A stretch of DNA of 41,915 bases, from positions 1,839,717 to 1,881,631 of the forward strand of contig BFEA01000026.1 in assembly GCA_003427395.1 (NCBI GenBank), given 5' to 3'. Positions 22,479-32,586 of the stretch are shown piece after piece; positions within the stretch are counted from its first letter, which is position 1, and each line of letters starts with the position of its first letter. The stretch comes from Chara braunii. Its lineage: Eukaryota; Streptophyta; Charophyceae; Charales; Characeae. Both the position numbers and the translations under genes were made by a program. The notes beneath the pieces were generated by a model. The model did no database searches, was not told where the DNA came from, and saw only the letters and a list, made by a program, of their open reading frames with translations.

Positions 22479-23259
22479 ATTTCAGACAGCGATCAATTTC
22501 TCGCACCCACAGTCCTCTTGCAATCAACTCACACTCGAAGCTCCAGGCGTCATGCGGAGGACGGTTAGGTTTACGCCGTCCCACAAAGTCCGCCAGGATC
22601 CGAACTTGGTGGATTCGCCTGCATTTGGAACGGGCGGATGACGTTTGCATAGAAGCAGGCGATGCTCGGGCGCACCACATTTCGGGGCGTCGATGAACGA
22701 AGATCCACGACACACCGGAAATGGACCCGGCCAGTGACACCGTCGTCCACCCCAATAAACCCCTTTCAAGCCAACTCACGAGGCGAGGAGTTTCTCGTAC
22801 TACCAGGCCGCCGGCATTGAAGACGGACGGAGAAGTCCAAGCTGTTGAAAACAACGATCAGATTCACGCGGACCCTTGAAGTCCACCGGGATCTGAATTT
22901 GGCCGGCGCTGGAGTAGCAAAGAACCTGTTTTTGCGCGGCCGGTGCCAGTGGAACGGAGCGCCAGCGGGTGGAACGCTATGCTTGGCCACACGGAAGGAA
23001 GGCTCAGCCGATCTCAAGTTGTCGTTGTACGACAGCACGCGCAGATGAAAGGGTAGTGGTGGATGCACCACAACAAAATCGGGCGCAGCGCGACCCCAAA
23101 CCACGAAGTCCGCTCGGATCCGAACTTGAGATCGGTTGCCGCGTTCGACCGGAAGCATGAAACACTTTGCTTTTCTGGGGGTCCCATTGAAATTTGCGGC
23201 ACCGCCGCCCAAAGAATAGTTATGTAACCAGGACTCTGAGCAGCTTGCGACTTCGCATG

Positions 23260-23560
23260 CTTGAGATCGCAAGTCCTCCGGGATCCGAACTTTGTCGCAC
23301 GCTGACAACTGGCAGGGCGTTTTCATACCTGCGCGCGCTCTCCATGCGCCGGGATCCTAACTTCGTCGAACGCTGACAGTCGCGTGTGAAAGCTTGCCGA
23401 AAAGGGAACTTCGGATGCCGGCGAACTACAGCAATCATGCGCTGTTTTCATACCTGCGCGTGCTCTCCCTGCGACCGCGCGACGATAAAAGATTGCCGCT
23501 TTCGCGAGAGTAGTGCGCATGATTGTTGTAGTTCGCCGGGATCCGAACTACCCAATTCGC
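23260..23560. repeat. Palindrome cluster with 25-bp inverted repeat
   Basis: Three copies of the interior motif lie at about 23,272, 23,346 and 23,529. Arms at 23,418-23,442 and 23,515-23,539 are inverted repeats with one mismatch in 25 (CCGGCGAACTAC at the outer end). A direct repeat TTTTCATACCTGCGCG occurs at about 23,321 and 23,445. From 23,560 to 24,490 I see no supportable gene. Confidence 0.75.
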
Positions 23561-24496
23561 CAGGCAACAACATGCTATGCGCCATTTTCTGTTTGGTTGT
23601 TGTTGGTTTCGCGCTTGCAGTCACAATGGCGACCCCCCTTGCCCCGTTGACTGAGACGTTTCTCGGAGGCGCCCGGGTTGTTCGTTATTGAACGAGGCCA
23701 TCTTCTCGTGTTGAGGTTGTCGTCACGAAACATGTGGCGCTAACGCCGAAGAAACGCTATCGTCATTGTAGCGAGCGGCGTTGGCGTTCTCCATCGTGCA
23801 CACCCGACGTGTGCATTCTTCGTTCTGGAGCCCGCGGATGTTGCGCGCACAGTCCTGGCATTCGTCGTGCGGAATGCGCTGTCGCGTCCCTCATGACCAG
23901 CGCCAGGAGCGCTCGCTCAACATCTACGGCCTCCATGGTGGATCATGTGCACGTTGTGTGCGCGGGATGGAGACGACAGAAGCTCTCCCGGGATTGACTC
24001 CATAGTCTCTTCGGGGAGGGAGGCTCAAGTGTTGTGGTGAGAACACGAATACGGAACGATGACCCCCTCCTCTTTATGAATACCATCCCTCTCACTGCAC
24101 GCCACGTGGACGGCGGACATCCTTCACACAGTGGCCGCCCACACGACGCTTAATACCAACACTGGTCGCGCGCAACCCATGTCGCACCCGCTTGTCGCTC
24201 ACCAACACCGCCGCGACCACTGCCCGTCCTTGCTGGCGCAGTTGTGATAACCAATGTGTAATCTGTTTCATGAGAACAGCAAACGTGCAAGGGAAGTGTT
24301 TCGAGGGGGTTTCGTGTTCTGCTGGGAATAGGCGATTTCGTGTTTGCCACAACCACGCGGCAGTGTATTGCAATGTTCACTAGGGTAACCACGCGGGAGT
24401 GTTTTGCAATGTTGGGCTTGGGACACGTGGAACGAATGAGAGAATAGCAGAATGGGACACGTGGAACTAATGACAGAGAAGCAGATTGGGGCACGG

Positions 24497-25172
24497 AAAC
24501 CGTGTGGCCCGATGTCTTCGTCATCCGTTCACGCCGTCCCCGTCGCTTGCGACACGCGGCACGAAACGATGATAATGATGATGATGGTGATGCCGACATT
24601 GATGTTGATGTTGATGCTGTTGACGATGTTCATCATGATGACGATGTTGGTGATGATGACGGTGGTGATGTTGATCTGGACGACAATGGTGCTGATGATG
24701 ATGGCGTACATCATCAAAATCATCAGCGGCATCGTCGCCGTCATAAAAAACACCACCATCGTCGCCTTCGTCATCGTCGTCATCATCAACAACATCATCA
24801 TCATCGTTATCATCGTCGTCATCATCTTCGTCATCATCATCATCATCATCATCATCGTCGTCGTCAGCATCTGCGTCATCATCATCATCATCATCAACAT
24901 CATCGTCGTCATCATCGTCATCAACACGACGATGACGACGATAATGATGATGATGATGACGAAGATGATGACGACGACGATGATGATGATGATGATGATG
25001 ATGATGACGAAGATGATGACGACGATGATAACGATGATGATTATGCTGTTGATGATGACGATGATGACGAAGGCGACGATGGTGGTGATTTTTATGACGG
25101 CGACGATGTCGCTGATGATGTTGGTGATGTTGGTGATGTTGATGACGTTGACGATGTTGATGATGATGTTGT

Positions 25173-25211
<39 letters not shown>

Positions 25212-25241
25212 GGATGATGATGATGACAATGATGATGATGT

Positions 25242-25274
<33 letters not shown>

Positions 25275-25530
25275 CGATGACGATGATGATGGTGGTGATG
25301 ATGGTGGTGATGATGATGGCGATGATGATGATGATGACGATGATGTTGGTGGTGATGATGATGGTGATGACGATGGCGATGATGATGATGATAATGGCAA
25401 GCAAGAATCATGGGGCCCCTCGCGAGGAAAGAACAAGCGGGAATCAAAGGGGCATACAGAAACCATGTGGCCCAATGTCAGCGACATCCGTTCCCGCCGT
25501 CCCCGCAACTTCAAACAGGTGGCGCGACAC
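24497..25530. repeat. GAT/ATC trinucleotide array with large inverted repeat, flanked by direct repeats
   Basis: About 830 bp of GAT-type triplets switch strand sense. 24,715-24,925 reads ATC/CAT, and 24,935-25,120 is close to its reverse complement, including non-repeat landmarks such as GGCGACGATGGTGGTGATTT against its complement near 24,750. The arms are therefore about 200 bp with a centre near 24,930. A partly conserved direct repeat (GAAACC-TGTGGCCC-ATGTC, then CATCCGTTC-CGCCGTCCCCG) lies on both sides at about 24,498 and 25,462. Long Asp-, His-, Met- or Ile-rich ORFs are translations of the triplets. Confidence 0.9.
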
Positions 25531-26083
25531 GGCTGCTCCCATGCGCATGCAAACATGCCCGACGACTGACACATGGGCAGGCAGAAGATCACTTTACCTT
25601 GGCGAGGGGACAGCTCCCACGACGGCGCAGCTCTTTTAAAGGTCACAGTTCTTCGACGAGGCGCAGTTCTTAGACGACGGCAAAGCGCACACGACGGCGC
25701 AACCGTTCGACAAGGGCTCAGCGCATACGACGGTGGCCAGACGGGATGTCGAAGCGCAGACAACTGGAGTCCATCACTGGTCAGAAGGACGGGAAATAGT
25801 TGGCGTCGAGAGGTAACCCATACACCCTCGCCCGCAGCCGCGTGGCGCAACAGCGGAGAAGCGAAGGCGATGGAGGATGTCGCTGACGGGACGGCGCTCG
25901 CGAATGCGCTCGTCAGGCTGGAGATGCGAATGGGCTGCACCAGACCCCAGGCAACTGAGCCTCAGACTTTCGTCGCACCCCATGGAAAGACCCGCCAGTG
26001 TCCCCTCGCGCGGCCACAGACCCCGCTCGCCAGCCAGGAGACTCGAATGGCCGCGAACCCCTCCAACCTCCCCTTTCCAATAG

Positions 26084-26133
<50 letters not shown>

Positions 26134-26920
26134 CCCGCCGACGGACCAGAAAGCATAAACTGCCCCCCCGCGACGCCTCAGACCCCCTCGACTGGGGCCC
26201 GTGAAACCGATGACACGAACGCGAGGGGCCGTTTTTCCGATGACGTCCGGGAAGGGCCAAGCCGCAGGGAATTTTTTTGTCACAAAGCGCGCACCAGGCC
26301 CCCCTCGCGACAATTTTGACGTGTAGCCACTGTTCGATGCGCGGATCAAGCAGTCGCGCGGCGGCGTGCGGACCCTGCACGGAAATCCGAAACCGAAGGC
26401 CAGAGGGGGCCTCGTGTCCCGCGCGCCTACAAACACGAGAGGCGCCCTGGGCATTGACGATGCGTTTTGAGTTTTTTGATGGGGAGATGCTGCCCGACGG
26501 AAGCCTCGCACCGCCACTGTCGTCAACAGCAGTGCCCCGCACAGCTGGAGCGCCATAGCTGGCATAGCCATTCTTCAACGCGCTCGTTTCCTGGCACCGA
26601 CGCACCCCGCATGCCCTCGCATGTCCCTCCGCCTACCAAGTCGTTGTCCACGTCATATTCGACATTGCTACCGCTCTCCTTACTCGAAAGGCGCGACCAC
26701 CACCCCACGCAGCACCCTCGCAAACGCAAAGCACACGCCCAAAGGTCGACAGCGTGCCGTCACGTTTAACGCCTGGGTTCGCGCTCATCTCAACTCGACA
26801 GTTTCACATGGTGAGTGCGCACGCAGCCGGGACGTATGTTTGCATGTGCGCGCGTGTTGGCGGGTTTTGTGATGATATGCTCGCGCAGATCGAAAGAGGT
26901 CGTGTCTGCATGTGTGCCGG
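25531..26920. other. GC-rich stretch without a supported gene; (C)47 tract
   Basis: A run of 47 C residues lies at 26,084-26,130. Open frames on both strands pass through it but change to homopolymers there and show no domain. A short degenerate repeat of CGACGGCGCA-type words lies at about 25,620-25,720. Confidence 0.6.
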
Positions 26921-27180
26921 TGGGCGTGTGTGTGTGTGTGTGTTTGTGTGCGAGTGTGTGATTGCACGATCTTTATTGTTTTCGTGTGTGTTCGAGTGTG
27001 TGTTCCATTGTGTACGTGTTCGTATGAAGTGTGTGCCACACGCGCGAGGCAGGATCGTGCGCGTGTCTGTGCCTGAGGGGCGTATGTGTGTGGGCGTCGT
27101 GCGGCGGCGTGTGTGTGTGTGTGTGTGCGTGTGCCTGTCTGTGCATATTTGTTCGTGTGTGTGTGTGTTCGTGCACATTG
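26921..27180 (+). repeat. GT-rich microsatellite region
   Basis: Several interrupted (GT)n runs, with another near 27,876-27,903 that includes ambiguous bases. ORFs with Cys-Val repeats are translations of them. Confidence 0.95.
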
Positions 27181-27344
27181 AGCGTGGGGAGATACGCGCT
27201 AACGTGCGCGGTCAGGGATGAAAGACATGATTTCCACTTCGATTCCCCAAATGGCGCTTGTGTGTGGATGTTCGAGGAAAGTATCAAAAACGATTGCGCT
27301 CGTGCTGTGTTCAACGTCATCTTACCGCACTCGACTGATCCTGA

Positions 27345-28440
27345 TTGATCCCAATGTCACGTCCGCCGATCTGCCCAATGGATGATCAATCGAAATACGC
27401 GGTGGCAGTGTCGATACAGCGAACGCATCCATCGACCAATCAAGAAACACGATGAGATCACTCGAGATCGGATGATTGATCGTGTCCGCCGTGTCGATGT
27501 TATCACCGCGTGTGTGTTGTTCGTTCTTTCGTCTGTGTTCAGACCACTCGTGATCGGATGATCGATCTGATCCATGACAATATGCACACCACACACGTGA
27601 TGAACCGACCCATCACCAAACACAAGCCGACCACTCGCGATCGGGTGATAGATGTTGTTAGCTGCCCCAACAACATCGCCCCTGATCTGCCAAACGGATG
27701 ATTAATCAATGCACGAGGCGACAACGTCTGGATCACAAACGCATCCAACCGACCAGGCAATATATTACTTGCGATCGGACGATTGCTCNTGTGTGCTGCA
27801 CCGAAGACGTCGCCNATTGTGTNTTTNGATCGTCTCAATGGCAAAACCAAAACACACGCGGCGATGTGCATGCGTGNGTGTGTGTTTGCGTGTGCGTGTG
27901 TGTGTTGTATGAGCACCATAACCTGTTTTGTGTTTCGCAAGGCGATGTGCGTGCGCGTGTTTCTGTGCGTCTGCGTGTGCGAGATGCAACCCGTCGGCGA
28001 GCGACCTGTTTATCTAAGCACCTGATAGTCATGGACTGAACAGTCGATTGGTCAAGGAATCTGCCTGGATCAACTGATTGGCAATTGATCGACCACCGCA
28101 CCAACCGCCAACCGAGCAGCCGATCAATCAGCTGATACTGGCAGATTTCATGACCAATCGATTGTTCTGTGCACATTGATCGCGGAGAATCCTCAAGGCA
28201 AATGATCATGTGCACGATCGAAACCCGCGAACAAATCACACAACCTTGTCACAATGTTGTCGCACATCGAAAGTTGATCCCGATCTTCGAACGGAAGAAA
28301 AGCACTTCGTCACAATCTTGTTGCACATCGAACGTCGTATAACATCGAACCCGGCTCCACATCAAACCTCGGCGGGCGTCGAACCTCGTCGGACGTCGAA
28401 CTTTGGAGGACGTCGGGTCATCGACACTTGACGGTCACTG
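27345..28440 (+). repeat. Degenerate GATCGGATGATNGAT repeat region
   Basis: ACTCG-GATCGGATGAT-GAT recurs at about 27,458, 27,545, 27,632 and 27,768. A larger unit starting GATCTGCC-AA-GGATGAT-AATC recurs at about 27,367 and 27,687 (about 320 bp). From 28,250 to 28,420 short CATCGAAC / GTCGAAC words repeat. No gene is supported. Confidence 0.65.
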
Positions 28441-28639
28441 AATGACGAACGTGGAGCAGCCACCACCCCACGCATCGTCGGTACAGTCCTCGTCATCTGA
28501 ACGTGACCGTCCTAATCCGCCAGCACAAACTTGGCAGTGCCAACCGAACTGATCGTGCAATCAAACACCGGAAGAAGTCCGGATTCCGGCGAGCTTGAGC
28601 AGCTGTTCGAACACGCTTCACAACCCTGGACCGCAACCA

Positions 28640-29960
28640 CAATCGCGGACATGTGAAAATTTGAAGTCCGCCGGGATCCGAACTTCAAGAAATTGTTGGA
28701 CGGCGAGTTTGACAAACAGGTGTGTCTCTCCCACGCAGTTTCGCGAAGTTCGGACCCCGGCGAACTTCAGGTTCCCGCCTTTTGCAAGACATGTTTGAGG
28801 CTCGCCCGCTGGCCTGTGGATCCGAACCTCGCTTGCACGGTTCCTTGCACAATCGTCAACTCCGGACCTCGGTGAACTTCGGATTTGTGAAAATGCGAAG
28901 TCCGCCGGGATCCGGACTTGTCCTTCATGGTTCCTCACACGAACGTCAAGTTCGGACCCTGGCGAACTCCGCTTTCCGCATTGTGTGGGTTTCGATTGCG
29001 GACTTTCCAGCGCCCGAGGGATTGGCACAACTACGGATTCGAAAAATGTGAAGTCCGCCTGGATCCGAACTTCTCGCGCACGGCTCCTCGTTCAGTCGCC
29101 GAGTTCGCCGGTTGTTTCTCTCCCGCGCGGTTTCGCCAAGTTCGATCCCGGCGAACAACAGGTTCCCGCCTTTCGCCAGACATTTTTGCGGCTCGCTTGC
29201 CCTCCCGTGGATCTGAACCTCGCGTGCCCGGTTCCTCGCACGTTTGCCAAGTTCGGATCCCAGCGGACTTTGGATTCGTGAAAACGCAAAGTCCATCGGG
29301 ATCCGAATTTCTCGTGAACGGTTCCTCGTGCACTCGTCAAGTTCGGACCCTGACGAACTTCGCTTCCCGCAAGATGTGGGTTCTGTCTGTGGGCTTTCTC
29401 GCGCCCGGTGGTTTGCCACAACTTTTGTTTCGCAGAAATGCGAAGTCCGTCGGGATCCGAACTTCTCGCGCACGGTTCCTCGTCCCATCGTCGAGTTTGC
29501 CAGCTGTGTCTCTCCCGCGCGATTTCGCCAAGTTTGGATCCCGGCGAACTTGAGATTTCCTCCTTTCGCAATTCGTGTTTGCACCCAGCCTGCTGGGCCG
29601 TGCATCTAAAACTGCCGTGCACGGTTCCTCGGACAGTCGTCAATTTCGAATCCCGGCGAACTTCGGATTCGAGAGAATGCGAAGTTCGCTGGGATCCGAA
29701 CTTCTCGTGCAAGGTTCCTCGTGCGGTCGTCAAGAGTCGACCCAGGAGTACTTCAATTTTCGGGTGGTGTGGGTTCTGACTGTGGGGTTTTCTGGCGGCA
29801 GATGGATAGCCACAACTTCGGATTCTTAAAAATGTGAAGTCTGCCGGAATGCGAAATTCAAGAACTTTTGGGACGCCGAGTTTGACAGACAGCTTTGTTT
29901 CTCCCGCGCAGTCTCGCCAAATTCTGATCACGACGAACATGAGGTACCCAGCTCTCGTGG
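28640..29960 (+). repeat. Tandem array of 387-bp units carrying the near-palindrome
   Basis: About 3.4 units start with GAAGTCCG-C-GGATCCGAACTTC at 28,663, 29,050, 29,437 and 29,831. Each unit carries five copies of the 22-bp motif in a fixed pattern of orientations (for unit 2: 29,051, 29,129, 29,249, 29,287 and 29,339). Shared words between them include GGTTCCTCG, TTTCTCTCCCGCGC and TGTGGGTT. Several long ORFs on both strands, rich in SSDPGE, KFAGIRTS or VRRDPN, are translations of the motif. Confidence 0.9.
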
Positions 29961-30210
29961 GACATGGTTGCGGGTGGCCGGCCAGCCGGCAGATGTGAAC
30001 ACCGACCAGGTCGACCCCCCGAAATGGGATCTTCGAGCATGCGTTTTGTCTGATGCCAAGGGTTGCAGATCGCGAAACACGACGTGTTTACGAGTGTCTC
30101 CGTGCCCGTGTGTGTCATTTGGCATGCGCGCGTGTTGTGTAGGGTGCGTAATGGAGGCGACCTTCTCGACACCACGAATCGTGGAGCCGATCTTCTCGAC
30201 ACCATAGACC

Positions 30211-31140
30211 ATGAGTCCCGAGATGCACATTCGCTTGGCAGAACCGTTTCCTCCTTGCACGCGATCCGTGTGGTATTTTAACGGTGTAACTACGATCCAC
30301 GGAGCGACCGCAGAGGACTTCCACGAGGACCCCTGGATGACTGTCGTCCCGTGCCTGGAGGGGCATGTTGACGGCTGGTGCGATCGAAATTGGGCCACGA
30401 TGGAGAGTCGCTGTCCTTGGGCAAGCCAGTACAAGTTTGCCAACATGTTGGAGTTCGGGAACCTTATCCCGGTGTCTGACGCTGTCCTTGGACACAAGTT
30501 CCTAAACCACATGCGCAGAGCACTGGGCTGCATTAGCCGCCATTTTAGCCGCCTCGAGTGCCACTACGTCAGGTCGTCACCACGAACTTGGGGATGCCCC
30601 CAGAAACAAGAGTTGGTGGACTGCGCTCGCCACTGCTCATTCCTAGAGCAGTACCCGCTCCGCTGCCCCGGGAATTCTCCACAAGCTGTGTCATACTGTT
30701 GTGTGCGATTGACTATGTCCGGGTCTGATTTCGCCAGAGTTCTATGTGTCGCTGCTTCGAACAAGAGCAGGAAACTTGTGGATGCAGTTGTGCTTGTGTC
30801 ACGCAACGAGGTGGTGATTGAGGGGTCCAAATTCGTGGAGACGCTCGGGCCTGAACATGTAGATAGGTGGCGTGATGTGGTTATAGCAGGGCGGGTCCGA
30901 AACTTTTCGATGCATCGTGAGGTCGAGGAGAAAGTGTGCGATATACGAGACTGCATAGGGAATTCCTTAGCACGACCGGGTGTGTTTGTTAGGATGAAAT
31001 ACATGTCCGTCTTTTCCGAGAGGGCATCGGTAGACGAACCGCAGATCCACATATACGGATCATCAATGAATGCTTTGTATGGCTTCGGTTCACTACGTCG
31101 TCCCAGGGGAACCCCGAATGTCGACACATCTGAACGATAG
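30211..31140 (+). CDS. Unknown-family protein, right copy (intact)
   Basis: This 309-codon ORF is homologous along its length to the leftward ORF at 15,763-16,681. Conserved blocks are DPWM (residues 40-43), CPW (68-70), YKFA (74-77), RSSPRTW (121-127), YPLR (148-151), SYCC (161-164), RVLCVA (176-181), LVD-VVLVS (189-197) and FVRMKY (259-264). A TAG lies in frame just upstream, so the ATG is the first available start if the gene is unspliced. Homology begins only at about residue 38, so the N-terminus may differ or be spliced. It is rich in conserved Cys and has no signal peptide or membrane segment. I do not recognise a family. Conservation between two outward-facing copies in one element argues that it encodes a real protein rather than a chance ORF. 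Confidence 0.75.
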   Translation: MSPEMHIRLAEPFPPCTRSVWYFNGVTTIHGATAEDFHEDPWMTVVPCLEGHVDGWCDRNWATMESRCPWASQYKFANMLEFGNLIPVSDAVLGHKFLNHMRRALGCISRHFSRLECHYVRSSPRTWGCPQKQELVDCARHCSFLEQYPLRCPGNSPQAVSYCCVRLTMSGSDFARVLCVAASNKSRKLVDAVVLVSRNEVVIEGSKFVETLGPEHVDRWRDVVIAGRVRNFSMHREVEEKVCDIRDCIGNSLARPGVFVRMKYMSVFSERASVDEPQIHIYGSSMNALYGFGSLRRPRGTPNVDTSER

Positions 31141-31182
31141 GTCTGTCTTTGACGCCGTCTCCTTCACTGTCGCGCCCCGGCG

Positions 31183-32460
31183 AAGTTCAGATCCCAACGA
31201 ACTTCGCGTTTTGGGGTGTGCGTTGATTTGGCTTCGGTACTGTTGGCGTCGGGCGGGCCGCACGAACCAGCGGGGCCCACGGGCAGGGTCTTGCTTGAGG
31301 CCAAAGGCCCGTTCTACCGGCCTTCGAGGTACAAGTGTTTGCCAGAGACCTAAATCCGGCTGGGCGCGGCGTTCGTAAAAGATTTGCGACCAGTTCCGCC
31401 TGGGCACGTTCGCGATCTGAGACCGCCGCCAACCGGAGTGCAGTGTGCCCTGTCCGCGTTCGGTTGCCGCCCGTCCACCATCGACATGTGCCAAACAGTC
31501 GATCATTGTCGTTGCGAAATGCCAAAAGCACTCTTAGGGATCCCAGTCGCAGAGTTCGACGCTGGCCGAACAATTCTGAAGTTCTCCCTCGAACACCTTG
31601 CTCGGACCCCGTCTTGCGTCCAACCTCATACGTGATCCGGTATTTCTCTCTGTGTGTCCTTCTCGAAGCGTCCTTAAGTTCGGATCCCGGCAACCTTCCT
31701 GTGACGCCTGTCTATTGGACACACACTGGTCTTCATGATCCCCCGTGGAATGCGACAACAGTTCCTGTCCGCGCTGCTCCACACGTTTCGTTTTGCCCCG
31801 CCAGGGACCCATACAATGTTGTCAAGGCTGCTGCGCATATCAGAAGAAGTTCGGATTTCGGCGAATTAATCCTTCTCACCCGGCCTCTCATGTTTGTGTG
31901 CCATTCCCAGGTCGTGTTTTTCTTTGAGTCCACGGATCATGTGTCTGTGACGCCGTCTCTGCCTGTCGCATCGTCCTGAAGTTCGGATCCCGGCGAACTT
32001 CACGATTCGGGAGGTGCATTGGTTTGTCTTCGGACCTTTCCGTCTGCTGGTTCGCACAACCCGCCCGGCGACGGGGAGAGTCCGTCTCCGACTTCTGGTT
32101 TTGATCAAATGCATTTGCGGAGTGTGTTCGCTCAAGAACAGTTCTGGAACGCCGACTGCATGGGCTGGTTGTTTCTCTCTTTCTTTCGCACCGTCTTTTA
32201 GTCTGGACCCGGGTGGACTTCGCGTGCCAGTCTGTCCGGGTTCCGAGTGCTGGGTGGAGGACACTGCACTGTCCAACGCGAGCTTCGAACATCACCGGCA
32301 GTCGTGAAGTTCGGATCCCGGTGAACTTCTCGATTTTCCCTATGCCTTGGTCTTTCTTCGTTCTTCCGGTGCGCCGTCTGCCGCATAAACGGCGCTTGAT
32401 CCCCGGCACTCTGCCTCTCCGCCTTGTGCACTGTTGAAATTCGGATCCCGGCGAACTACC
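31183..32460 (+). repeat. Scattered near-palindrome copies between two genes
   Basis: Copies of the 22-bp motif, all with the GGATCCCGGCGAACTT strand on top, lie at about 31,183, 31,675, 31,849, 31,979, 32,200, 32,307 and 32,439. They fill the 1.4 kb upstream of the long ORF, so they could act as control sites, although their abundance elsewhere argues for a general element feature. The 214- and 335-codon ORFs here are not convincing genes. Confidence 0.75.
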
Positions 32461-32586
32461 CATTCTAGTCGTTCCTAAGTTGGGTTCCGGGATGTCTTTG
32501 CGTGCGGATTTCGCTGCGCAAGAGCCTGCGTTGCCGTATGCCGACGACTGTTCTGTTCCTGATGTGTTTTCCAAAACCTTGACTGC

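Larger units (their letters stand above)
20585..23160 (+). repeat. Tandem array of ~1.05-kb units (about 2.5 copies)
   Basis: The start AACGAAGATC-ACGGCA recurs at about 20,586, 21,668 and 22,696, and the same order of landmarks follows each time: GTCGTC-ACCCCAATAAACCCC, the palindrome copy (20,770; 21,852; 22,879), GCAAGGAACC and GGGTAGTGGTGGATGCAC. The first two units also contain ACCGATTCTCACCATCGTC, AAACACAAGCATGTCTGCGA, a long hairpin and a second palindrome (21,528; 22,586). The third unit breaks off after about 23,070. Spacings of about 1,082 and 1,028 bp show indels between units. ORFs here have no conserved protein character. Confidence 0.85.

Noticed and set aside
24502-25569. 355-codon poly-Asp ORF and overlapping poly-Met/Ile and poly-His ORFs
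   Set aside because: They are translations of GAT/ATC triplets, open in several frames and on both strands at once.
25573-26605. Overlapping 230-265-codon ORFs on both strands around the C tract
   Set aside because: Both strands are open because of high GC content. The ORFs run through a homopolymer and show no domain or homologous partner.
28918-29940. 211-, 219- and 282-codon ORFs in the 387-bp array
   Set aside because: They repeat the translated palindrome (VRRDPN, KFAGIRTS, SSPGSEL) in every frame on both strands; a tandem repeat explains them.
28640-29960. CRISPR-like array (short near-palindromes at fairly regular spacing)
   Set aside because: The repeats vary in sequence and orientation, the spacers are themselves repeated between units, there are no cas genes, and the context is eukaryotic.
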